In this document: piece after piece, positions 57,664 to 64,000 of the stretch
Layout: each line of letters opens with the position of its first letter
Numbering within the stretch: the stretch's first letter is position 1
From: Thermococcus gorgonarius
Lineage (GTDB): Archaea > Methanobacteriota_B > Thermococci > Thermococcales > Thermococcaceae
Assembly (NCBI RefSeq): GCF_002214385.1
Contig: NZ_CP014855.1
Location: forward strand, 744,001 to 808,000
DNA: 64,000 nucleotides
Reading direction: 5' to 3'
Notes under the pieces: model-generated
The model's database searches: none
What the model was told of the DNA's origin: nothing
Seen by the model: only the letters and a program-made list of their open reading frames with translations
Position numbers and translations under genes: made by a program

Positions 57664-58902
57664 ATGAACTTAAATGAACTCTGGAAAAGGTACCAGATTA
57701 CGATGCTGGTGGTCATAGGCCTTGTGTGGGGCACGCTGGCAGGATTGATTTTCAAAGAGAAAGCGATGGTTCTTAGACCCTTGGGAGTGATGTTCATATA
57801 TCTGCTCTTCACAGTGATAGTGCCCGTTGTCATGATAACAATCACTTCAGCAGTCGCCAGTCTAGCGAACCTGAGAAAGCTGGGCAAGCTGTTTGGGGTA
57901 ATGATGCTGGTCTTCATGTTAACCGGTGCGGTCGCTGGAATATACATGCTCCTCGTCACGAAAGCATTTCCAATTGTACCTCCGGGTCTTAAGCTAGAGT
58001 CATCCGCGGAACTTCACCAAGTTAACCTTGCAGATGCACTGGTAAACACATTCGTCGTTAACGAGTTCTACCTGATGCTTAGCTACAAACACATGTTGCC
58101 TCTGATCATATTCTCAATTCTGCTTGGAATTGCAATTGCGATGGCGGGAGATGAGGCAAAGCCGATAGTGGACCTGCTCCAGAGACTGAACAAAGTCGCA
58201 CTAAACCTGATAAGACTTGTCATGTACTTTGCCCCCATTGGAATTGGAGCCTACTTCGCGTACGTTATAGGAAAGCTTGGTTCACAGTTCGTGGAGGTTT
58301 ACGCCAGGATATTCATAGTGGCTTTCGTGTTCCAGCCAATCTACTGGGTGATAATGTACACGATAATCCCATACCTTGCCGCAGGCGTCGAAGGAGTTCG
58401 CAGGTGGTGGAGGAACATCTGGCCACAGGCTCTCACTGCCCTTGGTACCTCAAGCAGCGTTGCAACGCTCCCGGTTGGGCTTGAAGTTGCAAGGAGAATA
58501 GGAATACCTGAATACATAAGAAACATTGTGCTCCCGATTGGAGCCACGATTCACATGGACGGGGCCGCTATGGGAACCATCATGAGGATCACCGGAGGAT
58601 TCGCCCTGATGGGAATGAGCATCCACGGTGTCGACAACTACATAAAGGCAATCGCCCTGGCAATCCTTGCGGGAGTGGCCATCTCAGGAGTTCCTGGAGG
58701 CGGCCATGTGGCAAACGCTTTGATAATCTCACTCTACGGATTCCCGCTTGACGTCCTGCCGCTGTTCATTGCAATCGCCACAATCGGTGACGCCATGGCT
58801 ACCATGGTCAACTCAACTGGAGACACAGGCGCAGCAATGCTAATTGCCAGAATTCTGGAAGGACCCAAGTGGTATGAAAAAGCAGAGGCCGCGGGAGAAT
58901 AA
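57664..58902 (+). CDS. DAACS-family (GltPh-like) sodium/amino-acid-type symporter
   Basis: A 412-residue transporter of the glutamate-transporter (GltPh/GltTk) fold. HP1 is LGTSSSVATLP near 261, the TM7 motif reads HMDGAA (usually NMDGT), HP2 is VPGGGHVANA near 344, and TM8 reads IGDAMATMVNSTGDTGAAM (usually DMGRTMVN). The arginine that binds the acidic side chain in GltPh is replaced by alanine, so the substrate is probably not aspartate or glutamate. The ATG at 57664 has GGAGGTGCACTG. Pairs with the glutamine-amidotransferase-like gene 56 bp downstream. Confidence 0.87.
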   Translation: MNLNELWKRYQITMLVVIGLVWGTLAGLIFKEKAMVLRPLGVMFIYLLFTVIVPVVMITITSAVASLANLRKLGKLFGVMMLVFMLTGAVAGIYMLLVTKAFPIVPPGLKLESSAELHQVNLADALVNTFVVNEFYLMLSYKHMLPLIIFSILLGIAIAMAGDEAKPIVDLLQRLNKVALNLIRLVMYFAPIGIGAYFAYVIGKLGSQFVEVYARIFIVAFVFQPIYWVIMYTIIPYLAAGVEGVRRWWRNIWPQALTALGTSSSVATLPVGLEVARRIGIPEYIRNIVLPIGATIHMDGAAMGTIMRITGGFALMGMSIHGVDNYIKAIALAILAGVAISGVPGGGHVANALIISLYGFPLDVLPLFIAIATIGDAMATMVNSTGDTGAAMLIARILEGPKWYEKAEAAGE

Positions 58903-58958
58903 AGAGGGTTAAATTTAGTTTTTATCTCTCAATTTTCATTATCTCTGAGGTGTTTGAA

Positions 58959-59783
58959 ATGTGCAGGATAGCCTTTCTATACGGGGAAAACGTTGATCTA
59001 ATGAGGGAAGTCGTGAATGCAACTGTCAAGGCGAGCAAGAAGGACAGATACAAAGAAGCGCTTGGATACGGACCAGAGCACGGGGATGGCTGGGGAACAG
59101 TTTCATTTTCCCTGTCCGAGAGAAACCGGCCAAAAAGAGTTCACTACTACGCTTCGATAGACCCGATTTTTGAAGACTCTGACGGCATTAACGAACTAAT
59201 GACGTTCATCGAGGGCTCCCAGAGAACTGTCACGATAATTCACTCAAGGTACACCTCTGCTGGAGCCTCAAACCTCTTCAACACGCACCCCTTTCACTTC
59301 AGCGGGAAAGACTTTGAGCTGTGGTTCGTCCACAACGGAACTATGAAAAAAGAATCCCTAGCGGAAGCTCTGGGTGTAAAACCTTCGGAAGAGATCTCAG
59401 ACACATACCTGCTGGGGAAACTGCTTTCAAGTGGAATCGAGAAGTTGACTACGGACAGCATCATCAGACAGTTCAATGAAGCGAGTAAGCATACAAAATC
59501 GGCAATGAATACAATGAGTGTGTTCCAGACCGTTAAAGGAGAGCTGTACGGTGTGATTACATCCTACGTTGCCAAGGACATCCGTGAAAACAAAAAAGCT
59601 ATCGACTACTACAAACTCTTTGTCCTCCAGTCCGGGGACCTCTTCGCGGTGGTTTCCTCCACAATTGCCAACATAGTGCACGAAAAGTTCCAGAGAACGG
59701 AGGAAGCGCTCAACATGATGTACCTCCTGAATTTCAACGAACCCGGGGGAGAAGTCCCCCTGGAGATATTTCCAATGGAGTGA
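58959..59783 (+). CDS. Class II (Ntn) glutamine amidotransferase-like protein
   Basis: A 274-residue protein beginning MCRIAFLYG. After removal of the methionine, cysteine 2 is the Ntn nucleophile. Conserved parts are GDGWGTVSFS near 45, IHSRYTSAG near 94, NTHPF near 107 and VHNGTM near 125. Stand-alone members of this kind have unknown partners and substrates. The ATG at 58959 (GAGGTGTTTGAA upstream) rather than 58950 is needed to expose the cysteine. Next to the unusual DAACS transporter. Confidence 0.83.
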   Translation: MCRIAFLYGENVDLMREVVNATVKASKKDRYKEALGYGPEHGDGWGTVSFSLSERNRPKRVHYYASIDPIFEDSDGINELMTFIEGSQRTVTIIHSRYTSAGASNLFNTHPFHFSGKDFELWFVHNGTMKKESLAEALGVKPSEEISDTYLLGKLLSSGIEKLTTDSIIRQFNEASKHTKSAMNTMSVFQTVKGELYGVITSYVAKDIRENKKAIDYYKLFVLQSGDLFAVVSSTIANIVHEKFQRTEEALNMMYLLNFNEPGGEVPLEIFPME

Positions 59784-59928
59784 ATCAGCGACCTATTTTG
59801 GCCCACTTTAATTTCTTTCATCATGCCTACTCTATGTGTCATGATAAACACCCAAACGATTGAAGTTTATTTGCATTACAGTGCAACGACGCTTTAGGCT
59901 GAGAAGATAAAAGGGAATGTTAAGAGTG

Positions 59929-60945
59929 CTAAGCCATAGCCGAGGTTCCGCCCTTTCCGCACGTCTCAAAAACACACCTCACCCTCTCAGCGGCCTTCAG
60001 GTATAGGATGAGGAAGATTATCTGGAATATTGGGAGCGTAGCGGCTGGAATCGCCACCAGGGGCTGGAATGCAAGGGTTGCTATCGCTATTGCCGTTCCG
60101 TTGTTCTTGCCGACGCTGAGGAACGCTATGGCCATGTGCTCCCCATACTTCAGGCCAAGGGCCCTGTCGAGCCACGTAATGAGGCCAAGCATGATCACCA
60201 TGTAGACCGTGTTCACGACGGCAAGCTCGACGAGGAGCGTCCACTTGCTCAGCAGGAGTTCGGCCTTCATGAAGAATATCAGGCCGACGAGGACGAGCAT
60301 CGTGGACATCGTTATGGCCCCGAAGAGTGGCTTCAGCGACAGGAAGCGCTCCGGGCCGAGTCTCCTTATAAGCGCCCTCCTCGTCAGGTCCCCGAGGAGC
60401 ATCGGCAGGATTAGCACGATGAAGACCGTCCTGAGCAGCAGTGAAAGTGGAACTGGGACGCTGTAGGCACTCCCCAGGAGTTTTATCCACAAGGGGAGCA
60501 TCACAGGTATCAGAAGGAAGTTGACGCCGAGGGCAACGGTAGCAACTTCAAGGTCTCCACCGGCCAGTCCGGTATAGCCTATGCTCATAGATGAGCCGGG
60601 GACGAGCATGACCAGGAGAAAGCCCAGGGCAAGGTTCGGGTCGTGGATGAAGCCCTTAACGAGGAGGAACGCTACTATGGGCGTCAGGACGAAGTTGTAC
60701 GCCAAGCTCAGGAGTACGGGCCTCGGTTCTTTCATAACTTGAGGGATACGCCCGAGGTTGAGGTTGATCATCATTGGATAGATCATGAGGAACACAAGGG
60801 CTGTTGTTAGAGTGCTTAGTTGGCTCTTGTGAACCTTGGCAAACCCGGGAAAGGCCAGCCCGAGGAACCAGCCCACGGCTATAGCAACTAGTGAGTACCA
60901 GAGGAGGTTCTTTTTCAGGTTGTTGGAGAGCTTCAGCCAGTTCAT
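59929..60945 (-). CDS. BASS-family transporter (ACR3/bile-acid-symporter-like)
   Basis: A 338-residue membrane protein with about ten helices of the bile acid:sodium symporter superfamily (ALVFLMIYPMMINLNLGRI near 50, LVPGSSMSIGYTGLAGGDLE near 114, FLSVGKNNGTAIAIATLAF near 273). The ACR3 arsenite-export subfamily is the nearest, but a conserved cysteine at the ACR3 position is not obvious, so arsenite is unproven. It starts 3 bp after the universal stress protein stop, so the two are co-transcribed. Confidence 0.82.
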   Translation of the reverse strand: MNWLKLSNNLKKNLLWYSLVAIAVGWFLGLAFPGFAKVHKSQLSTLTTALVFLMIYPMMINLNLGRIPQVMKEPRPVLLSLAYNFVLTPIVAFLLVKGFIHDPNLALGFLLVMLVPGSSMSIGYTGLAGGDLEVATVALGVNFLLIPVMLPLWIKLLGSAYSVPVPLSLLLRTVFIVLILPMLLGDLTRRALIRRLGPERFLSLKPLFGAITMSTMLVLVGLIFFMKAELLLSKWTLLVELAVVNTVYMVIMLGLITWLDRALGLKYGEHMAIAFLSVGKNNGTAIAIATLAFQPLVAIPAATLPIFQIIFLILYLKAAERVRCVFETCGKGGTSAMA

Positions 60946-60948
60946 TAT

Positions 60949-61422
60949 TCATACCTCCTCGTGGGTTTTTATCAGCAGAACAGGCCGTTTCGTCTTCTTC
61001 AGCACGCGCATTGTGGTCGAGCCAAGGAATTCGTGGGAGAATCCGAGCTTCCCGTGGCTCGGGAGGAGGATGAGTGAGACGTCCTCCTCTTCAGCGACCT
61101 TAACTATCTCCTCCCATGGGACGCCGAAGCGAACCATTGGGGTGACCTTCTCCGCATTGAAGGCCCTCTTGATCTCGTCCACCCTCTCAAGGAGCTTCTC
61201 CATGGCGGCCTCCTTCAGTCTCTCCTCGATGTCCTTGAGCTCCTTTTCCTCATTCCCGTAGAGGAGCGAGTAGCCGTCCATGAGCTCTTCAATGGTTCCC
61301 TCGTCGACCACGTGGAGGAGGATGACCTCCCCAACCCTCATCTCATTCATCCTCTCGAACTGGAGCACCGCCCTGCAGTACCCCTCGCTGAAATCCGTTG
61401 GGAGGAGTATTTTCCGGAACAT
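60949..61422 (-). CDS. Universal stress protein
   Basis: A 157-residue UspA-type protein. RKILLPTDFSEGYCRAVLQF begins it; the ATP-binding G-2x-G-9x-G(S/T) signature is LILLPSHGKLGFSHEFLGST near 123, with TMRVLKKTKRPVLLI at the end. Such proteins often bind and gate partner transporters. The ATG at 61422 has CAGGTGAT upstream. Confidence 0.88.
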   Translation of the reverse strand: MFRKILLPTDFSEGYCRAVLQFERMNEMRVGEVILLHVVDEGTIEELMDGYSLLYGNEEKELKDIEERLKEAAMEKLLERVDEIKRAFNAEKVTPMVRFGVPWEEIVKVAEEEDVSLILLPSHGKLGFSHEFLGSTTMRVLKKTKRPVLLIKTHEEV

Positions 61423-61467
61423 CTTTATCACCTGATATATTTTTCACTTTAGTTCTTTTTCATATGA

Positions 61468-61602
61468 TGGGCCAACTCGGCAGGTTTTAAGCTTTGCTGG
61501 CCAGAAGTGGGTAAAGGGGCATCAGAGCCCGAGAAGCTCTGGAAGCTGAAGGTCAGAAAAATCGGAATAGACCTCGTTACCGAGGAAATTTTCAAGGAAT
61601 GA
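61468..61602 (+). pseudogene. Possible gene remnant, unidentified
   Basis: A 44-codon open stretch runs from directly after a TGA (61465-61467) to TGA at 61600-61602, encoding a protein-like sequence with GASEPEKLWKLKVRKIGIDL and a short acidic end. There is no credible start or ribosome site. It could be the decayed C-terminus of a gene, or chance. The family is not recognised. Confidence 0.25.
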
Positions 61603-61659
61603 GCGTGCATATGCATAAGGTTTATATTTGAAAAGATATTCACTTATATGGTGGTGAAA

Positions 61660-62052
61660 ATGAGGATCGCAATTCCGGCTGAGGATGATAGAGGGCTTGA
61701 GAGTAACGTTAGCGGCCACTTTGGAAGGGCAAAGTACTTCGTCTTCGTGGACGTGGAGGACAACGAGATTAAAGGCTATGAGGTCGTAGAGGTTCCCTTC
61801 GAGGAGCACGGGCCCGGGGACCTGCCGAACTTTGTGAAAGAGCACGGCGGTAAGGTCGTTCTCGCCTACGGTATGGGGCAGAGGGCGATAGGTTTTTTCA
61901 ACCAGCTCGGGATAGAGGTCGTAACCGGCGCCTACGGCCCGATTAAGGACGTCGTTAAGGCCTTCATAGAGCAGGTTCTCGAAGTCGACCCGTACTGGAA
62001 GGAGAAAATAGAGCGGGAGAAAAAGCAGAGAGGAGAATGCGGGGAGCACTGA
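61660..62052 (+). CDS. NifX/NifB-type cofactor-binding-like protein
   Basis: A 130-residue protein with the same fold as the one at 56410: MRIAIPAEDDRGLESNVSGH at the start, FGRAKYFVFVDVEDNEIKGY, and VVLAYGMGQRAIGFFNQLGI near 67. The C-terminus ends CGEH after a basic stretch. Probable Fe-S or Mo cluster carrier. TATA box TTTATAT at about 61619-61625 and GGTGGTGAAA before the ATG; a T-run follows (62056-62064). Confidence 0.87.
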   Translation: MRIAIPAEDDRGLESNVSGHFGRAKYFVFVDVEDNEIKGYEVVEVPFEEHGPGDLPNFVKEHGGKVVLAYGMGQRAIGFFNQLGIEVVTGAYGPIKDVVKAFIEQVLEVDPYWKEKIEREKKQRGECGEH

Positions 62053-62055
62053 GCT

Positions 62056-62064
62056 CTCTTTTTT
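62056..62064 (+). terminator. Oligo-T terminator after the NifX-like gene
   Basis: CTCTTTTTT lies a few bases past the stop and before the TATA box (ATATTTAAAAA, near 62089-62099) of the next gene. Typical archaeal T-run terminator. Confidence 0.4.
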
Positions 62065-62135
62065 ATTGGTTTTGAACACGCGGTTTAAGAAATATTTAAA
62101 AATTTTCATATGTGAGTTTTTTCTGGTGAAGTCAA

Positions 62136-63140
62136 ATGAAAGTGAGCGTCAAGGACTTTGCACCGAGTTGGTTTGCGAGCGTTATGGGCACAGGGGCACT
62201 GGCACTGGTGAGCCTTGCTTACTCAGAAAGACTAGCCGTTCTAAAAAACGTCGCAGTCTGGCTGACATACTTCAACACTGCCCTGTTCTTCGTGCTCCTG
62301 ATCCCCTGGTCCCTCAGGTGGCTAAAATACAGGGAAAATGCCACAAAAGACCTCTATCACCCGATGGTCTCTCACTTCTATGGGACCATAGCCATAGCAA
62401 TGCTCGTCCTCTCTGCGGACTACCTGCTCATACTAAGGGAAACCGCCGTAGCTAAGGCCTTCTGGCTCATCGGAACACCCCTGACGATATTCTTCGCCCT
62501 CCTGATACCCTATCTGATGTTCATTCAGGAGAAGATAGACATAAAGAGCGTCACACCCGCGTGGTTTATCCCACCTGTGGGGCTTATAGTAATCCCCCTG
62601 AGCGGAGGCCCCCTCATCGGCACGTTCCACGGAATCTGGAAGGAGATTGCGATCTTGATCAACTACTTTGCATGGGGCTCAGGGTTCTTCCTGTACCTGG
62701 CCCTCTTCGCAGTGGTCATGCACCGTTTCATCACCCACGAGCCCCTGCCGTGCGGGATAGCCCCTGCAATTTGGATAAACCTCGGTCCAATAGGGGCGGG
62801 CACTTCAACACTCTACATGCTAGTCAGGAACTCGGACTTCATAACCGCAAAAGAGCCGTTCTTGGCGTTTGGAATTGTATTCTGGGGCTTTGGTGTCTGG
62901 TGGCTCGCAATGGCAGTAATAATGACGCTCCACTATATAAGAAGGCTAAGCCTCCCCTACAGCCTCGCCTGGTGGGCCTTCATCTTCCCGCTCGGGGCCT
63001 ACGTGAGCGCCACCCACAACGTCGGCACGACCTTTGGAATTGGAGTCATAGACTCCTTCGGCTTTGCCCTCTACTGGTTGCTCCTTACGCTGTGGCTCCT
63101 AACTGGGGTGAAAACGCTGAAGCATACCCTGCTCGGCTGA
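62136..63140 (+). CDS. TDT-family (tellurite-resistance/dicarboxylate, SLAC1-type) transporter
   Basis: A 334-residue protein with ten hydrophobic segments, opening FAPSWFASVMGTGALALVSL, which is the TDT family signature. SLAC1 and Mae1 relatives transport anions or C4-dicarboxylates; TehA relates to tellurite. Substrate not determined. TATA near 62089-62099 and GGTGAAGTCAA upstream of the ATG. The end overlaps the SufB/SufD remnant region on the other strand. Confidence 0.85.
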   Translation: MKVSVKDFAPSWFASVMGTGALALVSLAYSERLAVLKNVAVWLTYFNTALFFVLLIPWSLRWLKYRENATKDLYHPMVSHFYGTIAIAMLVLSADYLLILRETAVAKAFWLIGTPLTIFFALLIPYLMFIQEKIDIKSVTPAWFIPPVGLIVIPLSGGPLIGTFHGIWKEIAILINYFAWGSGFFLYLALFAVVMHRFITHEPLPCGIAPAIWINLGPIGAGTSTLYMLVRNSDFITAKEPFLAFGIVFWGFGVWWLAMAVIMTLHYIRRLSLPYSLAWWAFIFPLGAYVSATHNVGTTFGIGVIDSFGFALYWLLLTLWLLTGVKTLKHTLLG

Positions 63141-63149
63141 TTTTCCTTT

Positions 63150-63359
63150 TATTTTCCCTGTCGAAAACTCACTCCCCAAAAGGCCCTTTATAATCAGCTC
63201 CGCCGCTTCCTCCGCGGTTAAGCCCTTCACCATGAGCTGGACGAACTGGGCCTCGTTTATCCTGCCTATCGAGGCCTCGTGCGTGAGTTCCGCTTTATCG
63301 TTCTTTACCATAAGCAGGGGGACCGTCTGGACATCCTGCTCCGCCTGATCAGAATTCAC
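63150..63359 (-). pseudogene. SufB/SufD C-terminal remnant
   Basis: The minus strand encodes about 65 residues of the SufB/SufD C-terminus (LTHEASIGRINEAQF near the middle, then LMVKGLTAEEAAELIIKG), the Fe-S cluster scaffold family. The upstream 250 to 350 residues are missing and the frame runs on into the transporter gene end, so both ends are broken. It follows the TauE gene by about 15 bp. No start codon or ribosome site supports expression. Confidence 0.7.
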
Positions 63360-63375
63360 CAAGGAAAGAATGAAA

Positions 63376-64000
63376 TCAGAGGACGTTTGCAAGGGTTTTG
63401 AGGGCTATGAGATAAATTATCACCCCTATTACCTTTTTTACATCCTCCGAACTCATCTTGAAGTGCATCAGATGTGTTCCAATCCATCCGCCTGCTATCG
63501 CCGGAATCGAGACCCAGAGCAAAAGCATCCAGTCGAGGGTCCCCATGCCCCAGTAGGTCAGGAAACCGCTCAGAGAGGAGAAGAACACCACGAGGGCCGT
63601 TGTGGCGGCCACCTTCTTGGGCTCGTAGCCGAGCATTATCAGGGCGGGGCTTATTATCCCACCGCCCCCCACTCCAAGGAGACCGCCGAGGAAGCCCGCT
63701 ATCCCGCCGATTATAGAGCCTTCAACGATGTGGTTCCCGTCCTTTGGCCTCCGCCTTGGCTTGAAGAAAATCATCATCGTCCCGGAGTAGAGCAGGAAGC
63801 CCACGAAGACCCAGAGGACGTAGACCTTCGGGATGAACTTACCGGCGTAGGCACCAACCGGAGCCATGGCGGTGGCAACGAGCAGGATTGGAAGGCCGAA
63901 GCGGTGGTCGAGCTTGCCGTGTTTGAGGTTCTTGAGCGTCGCGGAGAGCATCGAGAGCGTGTTTATAAATAATCCGGTGGGCTTGGCGGTCATCAGGGGC
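63376..64000 (-). CDS. TauE/SafE-family sulphite exporter (partial)
   Basis: A membrane protein of the TauE/SafE family, entering the window without its N-terminus. Visible family parts are VEGSIIGGIAGFLGGLLGVG and GGGIISPALIMLGYEPKKVAATTAL, the second half of the internal repeat, followed by FLTYWGMGTLDWMLL. Sulphite, sulphonate or other anion export is typical of the family. Its frame stays open to base 64000; the ATG at 63993 is unlikely to be the true start because the first repeat half is missing. Confidence 0.85.
   Translation of the reverse strand, partial: PLMTAKPTGLFINTLSMLSATLKNLKHGKLDHRFGLPILLVATAMAPVGAYAGKFIPKVYVLWVFVGFLLYSGTMMIFFKPRRRPKDGNHIVEGSIIGGIAGFLGGLLGVGGGGIISPALIMLGYEPKKVAATTALVVFFSSLSGFLTYWGMGTLDWMLLLWVSIPAIAGGWIGTHLMHFKMSSEDVKKVIGVIIYLIALKTLANVL

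Noticed and set aside
59784-59928. TTGCA-N6-TGCAA and GTGT-N8-ACAC repeats between convergent genes
   Set aside because: Located between gene ends, not at a promoter; short arms; possibly termination-related but not supportable.
61522-62109. A 195-codon minus-strand open frame over the NifX-like gene
   Set aside because: It is antisense to a recognised gene with a good promoter and ribosome site, and its sequence has no family resemblance.

Overview
The window is a 64 kb, gene-dense stretch of a Thermococcales (most likely Thermococcus) chromosome. The evidence is an intein-free family B DNA polymerase very close to the KOD and 9-degrees-North enzymes, archaeal EF-2, Hel308, SRP19, rpL21e/Rpb4, GatDE, Pus10, a tungstate/molybdate ABC transporter, an NfnI-type ferredoxin:NADP oxidoreductase, GGTGAT-type ribosome binding sites, archaeal TATA boxes and a CGP-CTERM surface protein. 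Family names and species comparisons come from recognising the sequences, not from a search. I saw no rRNA, tRNA or CRISPR array.

Layout. 1-14.7 kb: end of an HTH gene, mptA (GTP cyclohydrolase IV) and an HD hydrolase joined by a start-sequestering hairpin, EF-2, and on the minus strand an antitoxin-toxin pair running into DNA polymerase B. Then come an RNA m5C methyltransferase, an AMMECR1 protein, a thiamine-binding-type protein followed by a DUF373 membrane protein and a coiled-coil protein, endonuclease IV and a radical SAM protein. 14.8-20.5 kb: P1 peptidase, an ABC-2 exporter with a secreted beta-propeller protein, and a PadR regulator with an MFS transporter. 20.5-27 kb: asparaginase and a molybdenum/tungsten block (moaB, moeA, wtpCBA). 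27-32.5 kb: two conserved UPF proteins, Hel308, a Lrp-type ligand domain, SRP19, a DUF257 protein and TrmI. 32.6-35 kb: the two Nfn subunits behind a promoter with two SurR-type motifs. 35-39 kb: a STAND-like ATPase with a 16-bp palindrome at its promoter, an HTH regulator, UbiA-type prenyltransferase, a glycosyltransferase and a candidate C/D box guide RNA.

39-47.7 kb: gcvH and the archaeal rpl21e-rpoF-DUF655-ksgA operon with a long structured leader, a CGP-CTERM surface protein, Pus10, a zinc-ribbon HTH protein, a PRC-barrel protein, the riboflavin kinase/regulator RbkR, endonuclease V and a translin-like protein. 47.7-53 kb: gatD-gatE, then ribBA and ribH. 52.8-57.2 kb: a GbsR/MarR-like regulator, a small membrane protein divergent from a radical SAM/SPASM enzyme, a CDF metal transporter, a NifX-like protein and OsmC. 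57.2-64 kb is more accessory in character: an internally deleted IS6-family element with both ends, an unusual glutamate-transporter homologue beside an Ntn amidotransferase, a BASS-family transporter with a universal stress protein, a second NifX-like protein, a TDT transporter, a SufB/SufD remnant and a truncated TauE at the window edge.

Themes. Cofactor supply recurs: methanopterin/folate-type precursor, molybdopterin plus tungstate uptake, and riboflavin with its regulator. So does translation and RNA modification: EF-2, GatDE, TrmI, KsgA, Pus10, the m5C methyltransferase, the guide RNA and L21e. I did not find a clearly new multi-gene defence or metabolic system. The most notable observations are post-transcriptional or regulatory: the mptA-HD hairpin, the toxin-antitoxin pair coupled to the replicative polymerase, the L21e leader, the candidate guide RNA, and the IS6 deletion derivative.
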